A model generated the notes under the pieces. It was not told where the DNA came from. It made no database searches and saw only the letters and a program-made list of their open reading frames with translations. A stretch of DNA of 64,000 bases from Longispora sp040681875 (lineage in GTDB: Bacteria; Actinomycetota; Actinomycetes; Mycobacteriales; Micromonosporaceae). Shown piece after piece: positions 8,869-17,530 of the stretch. The stretch's first letter is position 1, and every line of letters begins with the position of its first letter. The DNA is taken from positions 744,001-808,000 of the forward strand of contig NZ_JBFAZP010000002.1 in NCBI RefSeq assembly GCF_040681875.1. Direction: 5' to 3'. Both the position numbers and the translations under genes were made by a program.

Positions 8869-10363
8869 TGGGCCCTGCGGCCTTCCGTTGGGACCGGTCC
8901 AGTTCGGCGGCCTGGAACGCGGCGACGAGGTCCGTGCCGGGGCCCAGTTCCGCCAGCCCCATGGTGACCGACACCGACGCGCCCGGTACCAGGATGTTCC
9001 AGTCGAAGTTCTCGACGGCCACCGCCAGCCGACCGGTGACCTCGGCCGCCGCCGACAGCGGGGTGTCGGGGAGGACGATGACGAACTCGTCGCCGCCGTA
9101 CCGGGCCAGGAAGTCGCTCCCGCGCAGCAGCCGACCCAGGATCACGGCGACCTGACGGAGCACCTCGTCGGCCGACAACCGCCCGTGCACGGCGTTGACC
9201 GTCGCGAACCCGTCCAGGCCGGCAACGACCACCGTGCCGTTCCTCCCCTCACTGGCCAGGTCGCCCACGAACCTGTCGAGGTGCCGGCGGTTGGGCAGAC
9301 CGGTCAGGAGGTCGGTGTGCGCCTCGTCGGAGTACCGCGTGACGGTCTGGCGCAGGTCCACCAGGTCGAGGCGGGCCGCGACGCCCTCCACGTACAGGCT
9401 GTGCAGGCGGGCGGAGCGGTCCCGCATGCCGCGGTGCACGATCCGTTCGGAGGCCAGCGCGGCGGCGAGTTCACCGTCGCGGGCGTAGGCCATCGCGCGC
9501 AGCCGGTAGATCTCCGCCTCGGGGACGTGGCCGTCGGCCTCCACCGCCTCGAGGTGGGCCAGCGCGCGCTTCGGGTCGCCCGCCGCGATGGCCAGGCACG
9601 CGTCCACCGCGAGCATGACCGCGACGGCCTCCGGGGACGTCGCCTGGTAGTTCTCGGTGAACACGGCCACCGTGCGGTGCGGCCGGACGCCGAGGGCCGC
9701 GAGCCGGGCGGCGGCGTACACCAGGAAGGGGGTTTCCTGGGGTTGGATGTCCTGCGGGCCGAGCGTGGTGTTCACCCGGAGGAGCTCGCGCACGCAGCCG
9801 GCGGTGTCGCCCTGCTGGTCGAGCCACAGCGCGTAGCGCACCCGGATCTCGGGATGGGAGAACGTCGCGGGATCCAGGCCGGCGGTGGCCGCGATCCGTC
9901 GCGCCCGGGCCAGAGCCTCCACGGCCTCGGTGTGGAAACCGATATAGGAGTACGTGACGGCGACGTCCAGCCAGGCCGTCGCCGACGCGAACCCCGACGG
10001 CGCGCGCTCCAGGGCCCGGACGCCGCGCACCAGGTGCTGGACCGACAGTTCCAGGGCTCCCAGTCGTTGGCTGACCCGGGCCGCGAGGGCGTGGAACTCC
10101 CCGACGATCGCCGGGTCGTGGAACCGGTCGAGGAGCGCGTGCACGGCGTCGACGGTGGCCGGGCACCGCTCGATGTCGTCGAGGTTGAGCTGGGCGCTGA
10201 GTTTGTACAACAGCACCGTGGCGGCGGTCCGGTCCGATACCGTTCCGGTCAGTGCCTCGTCGGCCAACGTGACGGCGTCGGCCGGGCGGCCGGCGCGGAT
10301 CAGGCGGCCCAACTCGTCGAGGAGTTCGGCCGGTTCGCCGCCCGTCGCCGTTGCGTGCGTCAT
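8864..10363 (-). CDS. GGDEF diguanylate cyclase with N-terminal TPR-like sensor
   Basis: 499 aa. The GGDEF domain occupies the last ~165 residues, from HTDLLTGLPNRR. The active site RYGGDEF is intact, and RGSD sits five residues before it, the RxxD inhibitory site, so the enzyme is predicted to make c-di-GMP under product inhibition. The N-terminal ~320 residues are helical repeats rich in AALxxxER/LARARR patterns, TPR-like, with no membrane segment; the enzyme should be cytosolic. ATG 10363 is chosen because GAAGGGG precedes it at good spacing; an upstream in-frame ATG (10396) lacks a site. In actinomycetes c-di-GMP controls developmental timing through BldD. Confidence 0.9.
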   Translation of the reverse strand: MTHATATGGEPAELLDELGRLIRAGRPADAVTLADEALTGTVSDRTAATVLLYKLSAQLNLDDIERCPATVDAVHALLDRFHDPAIVGEFHALAARVSQRLGALELSVQHLVRGVRALERAPSGFASATAWLDVAVTYSYIGFHTEAVEALARARRIAATAGLDPATFSHPEIRVRYALWLDQQGDTAGCVRELLRVNTTLGPQDIQPQETPFLVYAAARLAALGVRPHRTVAVFTENYQATSPEAVAVMLAVDACLAIAAGDPKRALAHLEAVEADGHVPEAEIYRLRAMAYARDGELAAALASERIVHRGMRDRSARLHSLYVEGVAARLDLVDLRQTVTRYSDEAHTDLLTGLPNRRHLDRFVGDLASEGRNGTVVVAGLDGFATVNAVHGRLSADEVLRQVAVILGRLLRGSDFLARYGGDEFVIVLPDTPLSAAAEVTGRLAVAVENFDWNILVPGASVSVTMGLAELGPGTDLVAAFQAAELDRSQRKAAGPS

Positions 10364-10610
10364 TCGCGCCCCTTCGGGGTTGGTGGTGTCCCCCATTCTC
10401 GGCCAGGCGGGGGTCTGTCGGGGTGACTTATTCCGGAACCGGTGCCGCCGTGTCGATGCGCGTGCTCTGGCAACCTGACCGGGGGTGTACCAGCCTCACC
10501 GGTGACCCAGCCGGCCGGGCACCGCGACCACTTTCCCCACTCCCCGAACAGCTCTTCCCTCGTACCCTCCGCTGCCGCTAGGTTGCCGGGCGTCGACGGA
10601 GGAGGATGTG

Positions 10611-11171
10611 ATGAGCTTCGATGCCGAGCCCGGACGGTTCCGGAAGACCCGGTGGGCACTGGCCGCGGTGTTCGTCCTCGGGTTGGCGGGTCTCGCGTTC
10701 GCCGCCTCGCGGCGGGAGTACCCGCTGGTCGTGCCGCTGCTGCTGGTGGTGCTCGGGGCCGGGGCGGCGGTCAGCGCGCTCGGGCCGGTGCTGGGGACGC
10801 GGCAGCGGTTGACCGTGGACGACGGCGGGCTGATGGTCGAGGCGGGCCTGTGGAGTACCCGCCTGTCGTGGAAGCAGATCGCGCAGGTCCGGATCATCGA
10901 CCGACCGCTGCCGCCCGGGGTGCGCTCGACGCCGGTGGTCCGCACCCGGCTGGCGCGCCGCCGGGCCGGGGCGAACGGTTGGGTCGTCGTGTGGCTGGCA
11001 CCGGACGTGGAGCCGCCGGCGGCCCGGATGCACCTACCGTCGTGGCACGCCCGGCTGGGTGGGGTCCGGATCTGCGACCTGGCCACGCTGGACACCACGG
11101 ACGAGCGGGTCGCCGAGGCGCTGAGGACGTTCGGCGGCGAGCTGTACGACCCGGGGCGGGGGCCGCGCTGA
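10611..11171 (+). CDS. Membrane-anchored PH-like domain protein
   Basis: 186 aa with an excellent site (GGAGGAGG) six bases before ATG 10611. Two adjacent hydrophobic helices (residues about 16-32 and 40-60) are followed by a beta-rich domain from RLTVDDGGLMVEAGLWSTRL with WKQIAQVRIIDRP, the layout of bacterial PH-domain (bPH2/DUF2244-like) membrane proteins. No enzymatic motif. It is alone between divergent and convergent genes, so probably monocistronic. Confidence 0.75.
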   Translation: MSFDAEPGRFRKTRWALAAVFVLGLAGLAFAASRREYPLVVPLLLVVLGAGAAVSALGPVLGTRQRLTVDDGGLMVEAGLWSTRLSWKQIAQVRIIDRPLPPGVRSTPVVRTRLARRRAGANGWVVVWLAPDVEPPAARMHLPSWHARLGGVRICDLATLDTTDERVAEALRTFGGELYDPGRGPR

Positions 11172-11301
11172 GCCGCCGACGACGCTGGCCGGCGGCGGCC
11201 CGGTGGCTGTGGCGGAGCCCGACGGCCCCGCCTCGCCGCCCGGATCCGGTCCGGCGGCCCGGAACGCCGCCACGGGCACCCGCCCGGGGCCACCGAGCCC
11301 G

Positions 11302-11973
11302 TCAGTTCTGGTGCGGGGGGCTCAGGGTGTACCGCGCCTCCACGACCGCGCGGATCCGCTGCCGCTGCGGTTCCATCCCCGGACCGGAACCCTTGCCGTA
11401 GGCGGCGCCCGCGAAGCTCCCCGATCCGGACGCGGCGTAGGCCACGCCCTCGACCCGGGCGCCCTGCCACGCCAGGCCGCTCGTGAGCCCCTCGTCGGCC
11501 ACCTCGACCAGCCGGACGACCGTCGCGTCCAGCGCCTCGGCGTAGTCCCTGGCCCTGGCCGCCGCGTCGGCGAGCGCCGCCCGGCGGGCCCGCGCGTACA
11601 CCGGGCTGTCGGGACTCAGCGTCCAGCGCACCCCGCCCAGCGAGACGCCCTCGTCCCCGGCGGCGTAGGACACGAGTTCCCCGAGCAGCGCGAAGTCCAC
11701 GACCGACAGGATGACCCGGGCGGAGCCGGAGAACCCGGACCGCTTCCGCTCCCCCTCCGGGAGCACGCTGACGGATCCGAACTCACGGACGTCGACCGCT
11801 CCCGGGTACCGGTCCAGCATCGCGCCGAGCGCCGCGACGGCGGCGTCCAGCCGCGCCACGACCTGCGGCCGGTCCCGATCCTGGGCGGCGAGCGTCACCG
11901 TCACCGCGGCCAGCTCCGGCTCGGCCTCCAGCACTGCCTCGCCCCGGACGGTCAGCAACACGGTCTCGGTCAT
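11302..11973 (-). CDS. SIMPL (DUF541) domain protein
   Basis: 223 aa. Typical SIMPL order: VLLTVRGEAVLEAEPELAAV at the N-terminus, a central beta-alpha unit containing WTLSPDSPVY and ARRAALADAAARARDYAEAL, and a C-terminal strand region ending VVEARYTL. No signal peptide, unlike the periplasmic Gram-negative members, so it is predicted cytosolic. ATG 11973 is chosen because the domain starts immediately after it; the open frame upstream is arginine-rich, unlike coding sequence. The family forms ring-like oligomers; the function is unclear. Confidence 0.85.
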   Translation of the reverse strand: MTETVLLTVRGEAVLEAEPELAAVTVTLAAQDRDRPQVVARLDAAVAALGAMLDRYPGAVDVREFGSVSVLPEGERKRSGFSGSARVILSVVDFALLGELVSYAAGDEGVSLGGVRWTLSPDSPVYARARRAALADAAARARDYAEALDATVVRLVEVADEGLTSGLAWQGARVEGVAYAASGSGSFAGAAYGKGSGPGMEPQRQRIRAVVEARYTLSPPHQN

Positions 11974-12145
11974 GGCGCATGCTAACTCGTCCCGCCCACG
12001 GCGGCCTCCCGGTCCGCCCCGGCAGCGGCCGGGCGCCGCCACCCGGGCTGGCGGTCGACCTCGGGCGGTTGGTCGCCTTCGGGGAACGCCGTCGAGCGGG
12101 CGACCCGGGGACAGTCCGACGGGTGGCGTGGTACCGCCGCCACCG

Positions 12146-12346
12146 TCAGATCACGTTGATGGCGGCCAGGACGATGACCACCGCGCACAGTACGGCGACG
12201 AACACCCAGGTGGGGATGTGCCGCGTGCGCCGGTTCACCAGGCTGTTGCGGTCACGGTGCCGCTCGGAGGCGGCGCGCACCGCCTCGGGCGAGGTGTTCA
12301 CAGCCCGCATCGGGTCGCCGCCGCTCACACCGTCGCCGAGACTCAT
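12146..12346 (-). CDS. Small membrane protein
   Basis: 66 aa from ATG 12346. A soluble N-terminus (MSLGDGVSGGDPMRAVNTS) leads to one C-terminal hydrophobic helix, WVFVAVLCAVVIVLAAIN. Tail-anchored or short membrane peptide; no family recognised. Such proteins are common in actinomycetes. Codon third positions are GC-rich in this frame, supporting coding. Confidence 0.6.
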   Translation of the reverse strand: MSLGDGVSGGDPMRAVNTSPEAVRAASERHRDRNSLVNRRTRHIPTWVFVAVLCAVVIVLAAINVI

Positions 12347-12645
12347 ACCCCGACGATAGCCCGGGATCAGGCGGAGCGCTGACCCGCCGTGGGCGTCGAC
12401 CCGGTCCTCCGCGATCGGGCGGGCCGAGCCCACCGGCGACCCGGTCAACCGGTGGCAGGGGGCCGTCGCCGACGTGCGCGCCTACGGCCGGGCCCTGTCC
12501 GCGCGGGACGCACCTGCTCGCGGCCCGCCCGCTCTGACCCGGCCACAGACGGCCTCCCCGGCGACGCGCCTGCCCGACGGCCCGCTGAGAGTCCCCTGAG
12601 CCCGCCTCAGAGTCGACACAGGACCTTCGCCGCAGGATGGGCCTC

Positions 12646-13113
12646 ATGAGACCAGTAGCCGCTTCCGTCCTCGCCATGGCGGTCGTCCTGTCCGCCGCGG
12701 CCCCCGCCGTGGCCACGGGGCCCCGCGAACCCCGACTCTCCGGCACCGTCCGGCTGAAGACCAGCACCACGGCCGAGATCGACTTCACGATCGACGCCCG
12801 TGGGGTCGACGAGGCCGCCCGGGGCACGTTCATGATCCACCACAAGGAAGGCGACTCCGACGTGACCTCCCGCGGTGAGGTGGTGTGTCTGCAGGTCGGC
12901 GGCCCGGTGGCCGTCATGACGGGGAGGACGACCTGGGCGTCGGATCCACGGGTGCCGATCGGGGGCCGGATCGGCATCACCGTCTACGACCACGGCCGCC
13001 ACGACCGACTGGGCGCCAGTTGGCAACTGGGGCACGGTGGCGACATCCCCTCGTGCATGGGCATGGCCCCTCAGGCGGAGATCGCCAGCGGCAACTTCAC
13101 GGTCCAGAGCTGA
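12646..13113 (+). CDS. Secreted protein of unknown function
   Basis: 155 aa from ATG 12646, chosen over ATG 12637 because AGGATGG then serves as the binding site. Sec signal peptide MRPVAASVLAMAVVLSAAAP with cleavage likely after AVA near residue 24. The mature ~130 residues are beta-rich (LSGTVRLKTSTTAEIDFTID) and contain two cysteines (VVCLQV and PSCMGM) that could form one disulfide. No catalytic motif and no family I recognise. Confidence 0.75.
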   Translation: MRPVAASVLAMAVVLSAAAPAVATGPREPRLSGTVRLKTSTTAEIDFTIDARGVDEAARGTFMIHHKEGDSDVTSRGEVVCLQVGGPVAVMTGRTTWASDPRVPIGGRIGITVYDHGRHDRLGASWQLGHGGDIPSCMGMAPQAEIASGNFTVQS

Positions 13114-13297
13114 ACCCAGGACCGAAACCACACCGTCGGGTACTGCGTTCCGCCACTTCGAATGTTCTGCCGCCGAGGACCGGGCGGTGCCGCGCCCCCG
13201 CCAGCCGCGGCACAGCCCGGGCCACCGTCGCCCAGGTCACCGTGGCAGGAGCGGATTCAGCTGACGGGTACCCGACGGCCCAGGTCCGGGCCGCTGG

Positions 13298-15361
13298 ATG
13301 TCGTCCACAATCGTCGGGGTGTGGTTGTCTCGTCGGGGCCGGTCGTGGTGGTCGGGGCTGGCGGCGGTCGGCGTCGTGCTCCTCGTCCTCGCGGCACTCG
13401 TTTTCGTCCTGCTCGCGCTGCGTTCCGGCCCGGTCGCGCGCCAGGAGGCGTGGGACCGGCTGGCCAGCGTCGGCAGCCTGGTACTCGGCGTCGGGGGCTT
13501 CGGGATCGGGGTACTGGGCGCCTGGGCCGCGTTGCGTACCCCTCCGAGTGATCCCGACGTCCAGCTCGACCGCGCGCTGGCCGATCTGGTCCAGCGGCTG
13601 CGTGCCCAGTGGGACGCCGAGGCCGAGGACCGGGGACTGTCCGGGCCGGATCCGATCCCCGTGCGGTGGCGGCCCACCGGGCGGGCGGTGCAGCCCGCGC
13701 TGTCCGAGGTGGTGTTCGGGCCGGGCTGGCGGGCCAAGGGGCTGCGGCTCCGGGGTGGTCCGGGCGACCTGGCCCGGTGCTGGCTGGGCCTGCCGCTGCG
13801 CCAGCTGGTCGTCATCGGCGAGCCCGGCGGCGGCAAGACCTCCCTGGCCGTCCTGCTCGTCACCGGGGTGCTGCGGAGCTGGGCGCCCGGCGACCCGACC
13901 GCCGTACCGGTCCTGGTGAACCTGGCCGGTTGGGACCCTCGGGTCCGGCACCTGGACACGTGGTTCGCCGGCCGGCTCGTGGAGCAGTACCCGTTCCTCG
14001 CGGACCGGGACCGCTACGGTCCGGACGTGGCGGCCCGGCTGGTGGCGGCCCGCAGGGTCGCGCCGGTCCTCGACGGCCTCGACGAGATGCCCACGGGCAT
14101 GCACTCGGAGGCGCTCGCCCGGCTCAGTCGGGCGCTCGGCGGGCGCCCGGTGGTGCTGACCTGCCGCACGGACGAGTACGAGGCGGCGTGCCGCAAACAG
14201 GACCGCCCGTTCGGCAAGGCCCTCGTGGTGGAGATCGAACCGGTCACGGCCCGCCAGGCGGCGGTCTACCTCGCTGCGGGCGGCGTCGCCGGCACCCGGC
14301 GGTGGGCACCGGTACTCGACGTCCTCGCCGCCGAGCCCACCGGTCCCCTGGCCGCCGCGCTGTCGACGCCGTTGACGGTGTTCCTGGCCCGGGTGGTCTA
14401 CCGGGCCGTCGACCGCGACCCCGCCGAGCTGACCCGGTTCGCCGATGCCACCGCGATCACCGACCACCTGTTGGACGCGTTCCTGCCCGCCGTGTACGAC
14501 GACCCCGGCCCGCCGGCCCCCGGCACACCCCGGCACCCGAGGTACCCCGCTGAGCGGGCCCGGCACTGGCTGACGTTCCTGGCCACCCGGCTGCGGGAGC
14601 CCGGCGACAACGAGATGGCCTGGTGGCGGCTGGCCAGGTTGCTCGGTCCGAGGTGGGACAGGACGGCTCCGGCGGTCCTGGTCACCCTGGCCGCCGCCGC
14701 CCCGTTCGGGTTCCGCGCCGAGGCGCTGATCGTCGCGGGCCTGCTCGTGTCCACGACGTTCTTCCGGGTCGGCGAGGTGCTCCCCCGGCGGATCGCGCTC
14801 CAGCCGTGGCGGACCCTGATGTCGCTGGGGTTGTGCTCGGTACCCACGGCCGTCACGTTCCTCCTGGCCCGCGACGCGGAGCTGTTTCCGCACTGGCAGG
14901 TGCTGTGGGGCGCCTTCTTCTTCGCCCTCGCCCTGGCCATGGGGCTGGGTGGCCCGCTGTCGCGCGCCGACCTCCTCGACCCGCTCAGCACGCTGCGGGA
15001 CGACCGGCGTTCGGCGGTCGCGGCCGGGGTGCCCGCCGCGCTGCTCGTCGGGGTACCCGCCTGGATCCTGCTCGGCCCCCTGTACGGGCTGCGGTTCGCC
15101 GCCGGCGCGGCCATCGTGATCGGGCTCGGCAGCCTGCCCGGGGAGGCGTGGGTGCGGTTCACGATCGCCCGGTTCGCTCTCGCGGCACGGGGAGACCTGC
15201 CGTGGCGACTGGTCAGGTTCCTCGCCGACGCCCGGCGCCGCGGGATGCTGCGCCAGACCGGGGCCGCGTACCAGTTCCGGCACCTGCGCCTCCAGGAACG
15301 GATCCTGGCCGCGAACCCGGAGCCGGCCCCCGCGCGATCAGAACCCGAGAACGCCCGCTGA
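13298..15361 (+). CDS. Membrane-anchored NACHT-type STAND NTPase
   Basis: 687 aa. Two N-terminal TM helices (about 20-40 and 58-78) are followed by a NACHT NTPase: Walker A GEPGGGKTS at 174-182, Walker B VAPVLDGLDEMP near 260, and VVLTCRTDEYEA sensor-like segment. The C-terminal third contains four to five hydrophobic helices and then a short basic tail (FRHLRLQERIL). The architecture with NACHT between membrane segments is recurrent in Streptomyces and Micromonospora. Many NACHT proteins act in signalling or phage defence, but no effector domain is visible here. Start ATG 13298; downstream GTG 13319 is possible. Confidence 0.85.
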   Translation: MSSTIVGVWLSRRGRSWWSGLAAVGVVLLVLAALVFVLLALRSGPVARQEAWDRLASVGSLVLGVGGFGIGVLGAWAALRTPPSDPDVQLDRALADLVQRLRAQWDAEAEDRGLSGPDPIPVRWRPTGRAVQPALSEVVFGPGWRAKGLRLRGGPGDLARCWLGLPLRQLVVIGEPGGGKTSLAVLLVTGVLRSWAPGDPTAVPVLVNLAGWDPRVRHLDTWFAGRLVEQYPFLADRDRYGPDVAARLVAARRVAPVLDGLDEMPTGMHSEALARLSRALGGRPVVLTCRTDEYEAACRKQDRPFGKALVVEIEPVTARQAAVYLAAGGVAGTRRWAPVLDVLAAEPTGPLAAALSTPLTVFLARVVYRAVDRDPAELTRFADATAITDHLLDAFLPAVYDDPGPPAPGTPRHPRYPAERARHWLTFLATRLREPGDNEMAWWRLARLLGPRWDRTAPAVLVTLAAAAPFGFRAEALIVAGLLVSTTFFRVGEVLPRRIALQPWRTLMSLGLCSVPTAVTFLLARDAELFPHWQVLWGAFFFALALAMGLGGPLSRADLLDPLSTLRDDRRSAVAAGVPAALLVGVPAWILLGPLYGLRFAAGAAIVIGLGSLPGEAWVRFTIARFALAARGDLPWRLVRFLADARRRGMLRQTGAAYQFRHLRLQERILAANPEPAPARSEPENAR

Positions 15362-15371
15362 GATCCCGTGG

Positions 15372-15410
15372 CACCGGCCCGGGCCCCGCACGCGGGTGCC
15401 CGAGCCGGTG
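15372..15410. terminator. Strong hairpin between convergent NACHT and snapalysin genes
   Basis: CACCGGCCCGGGC pairs with GCCCGAGCCGGTG (12 of 13), and the loop holds a second stem CCCGC/GCGGG. Probable bidirectional terminator. Confidence 0.65.
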
Positions 15411-15431
15411 TTCGTGTCGGATCCGGTCAGG

Positions 15432-15965
15432 TCAGCAGCTGTGCGTGCGCATGACCTCGTACGAGCTGCGCCAGCTCATGCACCCGGACGCGGAGTGTCC
15501 GTACCAGTTGTGCCCGAACTCGTGCGCGGCCAGGAGGGCGAAGTCGTTGACCCTGAAGGAGAGCGCGATCCTGCCGCCCATGTTCCAGTTGCAGCCCACG
15601 ACCGTGGTGCCGCCGCCACAGCCCTGGACGTAGCCGCTCACGCAACCCACCGGCGTACCGCCCGACTGGGTCTCGACGGCCCCGCCCCAGTAGTTGGCGC
15701 CCCTGCGGATGGAGCTCTCGTAGCCGCGACACGAGGACTCGATGTGGTAGTACCAGGTCGCGGCGGCGAGCGGGGCGCCCTGGGCCCTGGGCGCGGTGGG
15801 GGCGTCGGCCCGGACGTTGTCGACGCCGGACGGGCCGCCCACCGCCTGGGCGGGTTGCGCGAAGCCGTACCCGGTGGGGCCGGAGGCATTGGCGGCGACG
15901 GGGAACATCACGATGACGGCGGCGGTCAGCGCCGCACCGGCGAGCCTGCGGAATAGTGTGGACAC
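15432..15965 (-). CDS. Snapalysin-like secreted zinc metalloprotease (M7-like)
   Basis: 177 aa from GTG 15965, with CTAGGAGT upstream as ribosome site. Signal peptide to about ANA27, a pro-region, then a small cysteine-containing protease domain. The zinc site is HEFGHNWYGHS (H148, E149, H152). Snapalysins normally read HExxHxxGxxD; here G and a possible third ligand (H157) are shifted by one, so the exact ligand set is uncertain. Length is close to Streptomyces snapalysins. Six cysteines (79, 108, 116, 125, 162, 177) suggest three disulfides. It is the last gene of a regulator-promoter-protease module whose promoter block is shared with the 38-kb locus. Predicted to hydrolyse extracellular protein. 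Confidence 0.8.
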   Translation of the reverse strand: MSTLFRRLAGAALTAAVIVMFPVAANASGPTGYGFAQPAQAVGGPSGVDNVRADAPTAPRAQGAPLAAATWYYHIESSCRGYESSIRRGANYWGGAVETQSGGTPVGCVSGYVQGCGGGTTVVGCNWNMGGRIALSFRVNDFALLAAHEFGHNWYGHSASGCMSWRSSYEVMRTHSC

Positions 15966-16111
15966 AGTGGACTCCTAGGTGAGGGGACGGCGTCGGCCGA
16001 GAGTTCCGACGCCGGATCGGACGGGCCGGGAGGCGGCACGTCCGACTACTGCTCCTCGAGTGGTCCGCCCGTTCGACCGCGGGGTTTCCGGATCGGTAGG
16101 GCGGGTTCCCC

Positions 16112-16243
16112 GAAGACAGGAGGGGCTGCCTTTCTGTGGCGCCCCGCCGGGCTTCCGGTCAATTGAGGGGATTGACAACCCATGATGGACCCAGGGTGGA
16201 GAAAAGTTCAATATGTCGATTGTGCCCCCGACAATTCTGTGAA
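16112..16243 (-). promoter_or_regulatory. Conserved promoter/leader block, copy 1
   Basis: Shares four blocks in order with 38836-38978. Read on the minus strand: an upstream box TTCACAGAATTG (16232-16243); TTGAAC inside ATATTGAACTT (16204-16214), then 18 bases, then CATCAT, a plausible -35/-10 pair; the shared B block around GTCAATCCCCTCA (16164-16187, one mismatch in 24); and a block matching the ribosome site and start codon of the 38-kb protease (16112-16137). In this copy the ATG position reads CTG, so this start is dead and the leader continues about 150 bases to the snapalysin GTG. It lies in a 471-bp gap (15966-16436) with no other recognisable gene. Confidence 0.7.
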
Positions 16244-16436
16244 AATCCTCGTCGCGGACGGACGCCTCGAGTCGGCTACTTCTGCCCTGTTTTCCCTGTT
16301 CAGCCGGCCGCGCGGGCGGAGCGGGCCGTCGCCGATTTCACAGGATCGCGACGAGAATCGAAATTTCGACCATCGCCGACCGGCCAGTCCGGGTCGGACC
16401 AGCCCACACCGAGGCGGAGGCGCGTGCTCCGTGGCG

Positions 16437-17369
16437 TCAGGTCCATTCCCAGCGCATGCCGAGCATGCCCGGCATGATGTCGTTGTCGACCAGATGGGCG
16501 GCGTGGGTGTTGCCGACCCAGACCTCGCGGACGCCCTGGTCGGGGGCGGGTTCCTTGCGGCGGGAGAAGGTCAGGCACCGGGCGGGGATGGCTGCCGGGT
16601 CGAACTGGACCTCCAGGATGTACTCGCGCAGCGGGACCGGGACCATCCGGGTGTAGTGGTCGGTGACGACGCCGGGGCCGAACCGAAGCTCGTACTCGAC
16701 GATCGCCGTCTCTCCGGTGTTGAGGACCCGGTCGAAGATCAGCTCCGTGACGACGTACAGGCCGTCCGCGTCGGCGCGGGTCCGGCCGATCCGGCAGTTG
16801 CGCAGCGCGTGCGCCGTGGGGATGTTGCTCCGGTCCCCCTCGTCGTGCTTGATGGTGATCACGTGCCGGGAGATGTTGTCCCTGGTGGCCCGCAGGACGT
16901 GCCGGGTGGTGAGGGAGATCGCGGCCCGGTCCGGTCCGAGCCGGTACAGGTCGTGGCTGAAGCTGCACAGGGCGCTGTGTCGCGGGGCTTCGATCGCGGC
17001 GAGGAGCGGGGGAAGGTTCTCGCTGTCGGCCCAGCCGTCGCTCAGCGCCATGGTCCCGGCGGCGTGGTCCAGCCACCGGCCGCGCGGACGGCGGGGGCCG
17101 AGTTGGGCGGTGAGCGAGTCGGCGGGCAGTCCGAGGATGCCCTCCAGTGCGTGCACCGCGCGCAGCGAGTCCGGGCGTTCCGGTCGGCGGCGTCCGCGTC
17201 GCCAGTAGGCGAGCGCGGACTGGCTGACCATGATGCCGAGGGCCGCCAGCCGGTTCTGGATCTCCTCGACGCGCATCCCGCTGGCCTCGATGGCCAGGTG
17301 CAGCGCGGCCGAGAAGGGGCCGGTGCGCAACACGTGAGCCAGTTCGCGATCGATGATCTGTTGCCGCAT
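16437..17369 (-). CDS. HTH transcriptional regulator paired with a secreted protease (paralogue 1)
   Basis: 310 aa. N-terminal helix-turn-helix at about 12-60 with VSQSALAYWRRGRRRPERP as recognition region, then LGPRRPRGRW and a ~200-residue beta-rich C-terminal domain ending GMRWEW. Clearly paralogous to the gene at 39098-40021 across the whole length (shared VLRTG.F, YWRR..RPER, LLGLPASSL-like, YE.RF.PG, GMRWEW). In both cases the next gene downstream is a secreted metalloprotease behind the conserved promoter block, so I infer a dedicated activator. ATG 17369 matches the paralogue's N-terminus best but lacks an obvious ribosome site. Confidence 0.75.
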   Translation of the reverse strand: MRQQIIDRELAHVLRTGPFSAALHLAIEASGMRVEEIQNRLAALGIMVSQSALAYWRRGRRRPERPDSLRAVHALEGILGLPADSLTAQLGPRRPRGRWLDHAAGTMALSDGWADSENLPPLLAAIEAPRHSALCSFSHDLYRLGPDRAAISLTTRHVLRATRDNISRHVITIKHDEGDRSNIPTAHALRNCRIGRTRADADGLYVVTELIFDRVLNTGETAIVEYELRFGPGVVTDHYTRMVPVPLREYILEVQFDPAAIPARCLTFSRRKEPAPDQGVREVWVGNTHAAHLVDNDIMPGMLGMRWEWT

Positions 17370-17448
17370 ACGGAGGAGTATCCACCTGGCGACCACGGTT
17401 GTTAAGAGGCGAATGCCCAGCTTAGGGCAGGGATAAGCCGCGCATAAG

Positions 17449-17488
17449 GTTGGCCGGCGCGCGTGGAGGGGCACGCGCGCCGGCCAAC
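17449..17488 (-). terminator. Perfect 17-bp hairpin after subtilisin gene
   Basis: GTTGGCCGGCGCGCGTG at 17449-17465 pairs perfectly with 17472-17488 around a six-base loop, 43 bp beyond the stop of the subtilisin gene and before the regulator promoter. Likely intrinsic terminator. Confidence 0.75.
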
Positions 17489-17530
17489 GGATCGGGATGC
17501 CGGGACCGTCAGGTCACCCGCCGGCCCGCG

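Noticed and set aside
13298..15361. NACHT protein as a phage-defence island
   Set aside because: No effector domain or neighbouring defence gene; actinomycete genomes hold many such proteins with unknown roles.
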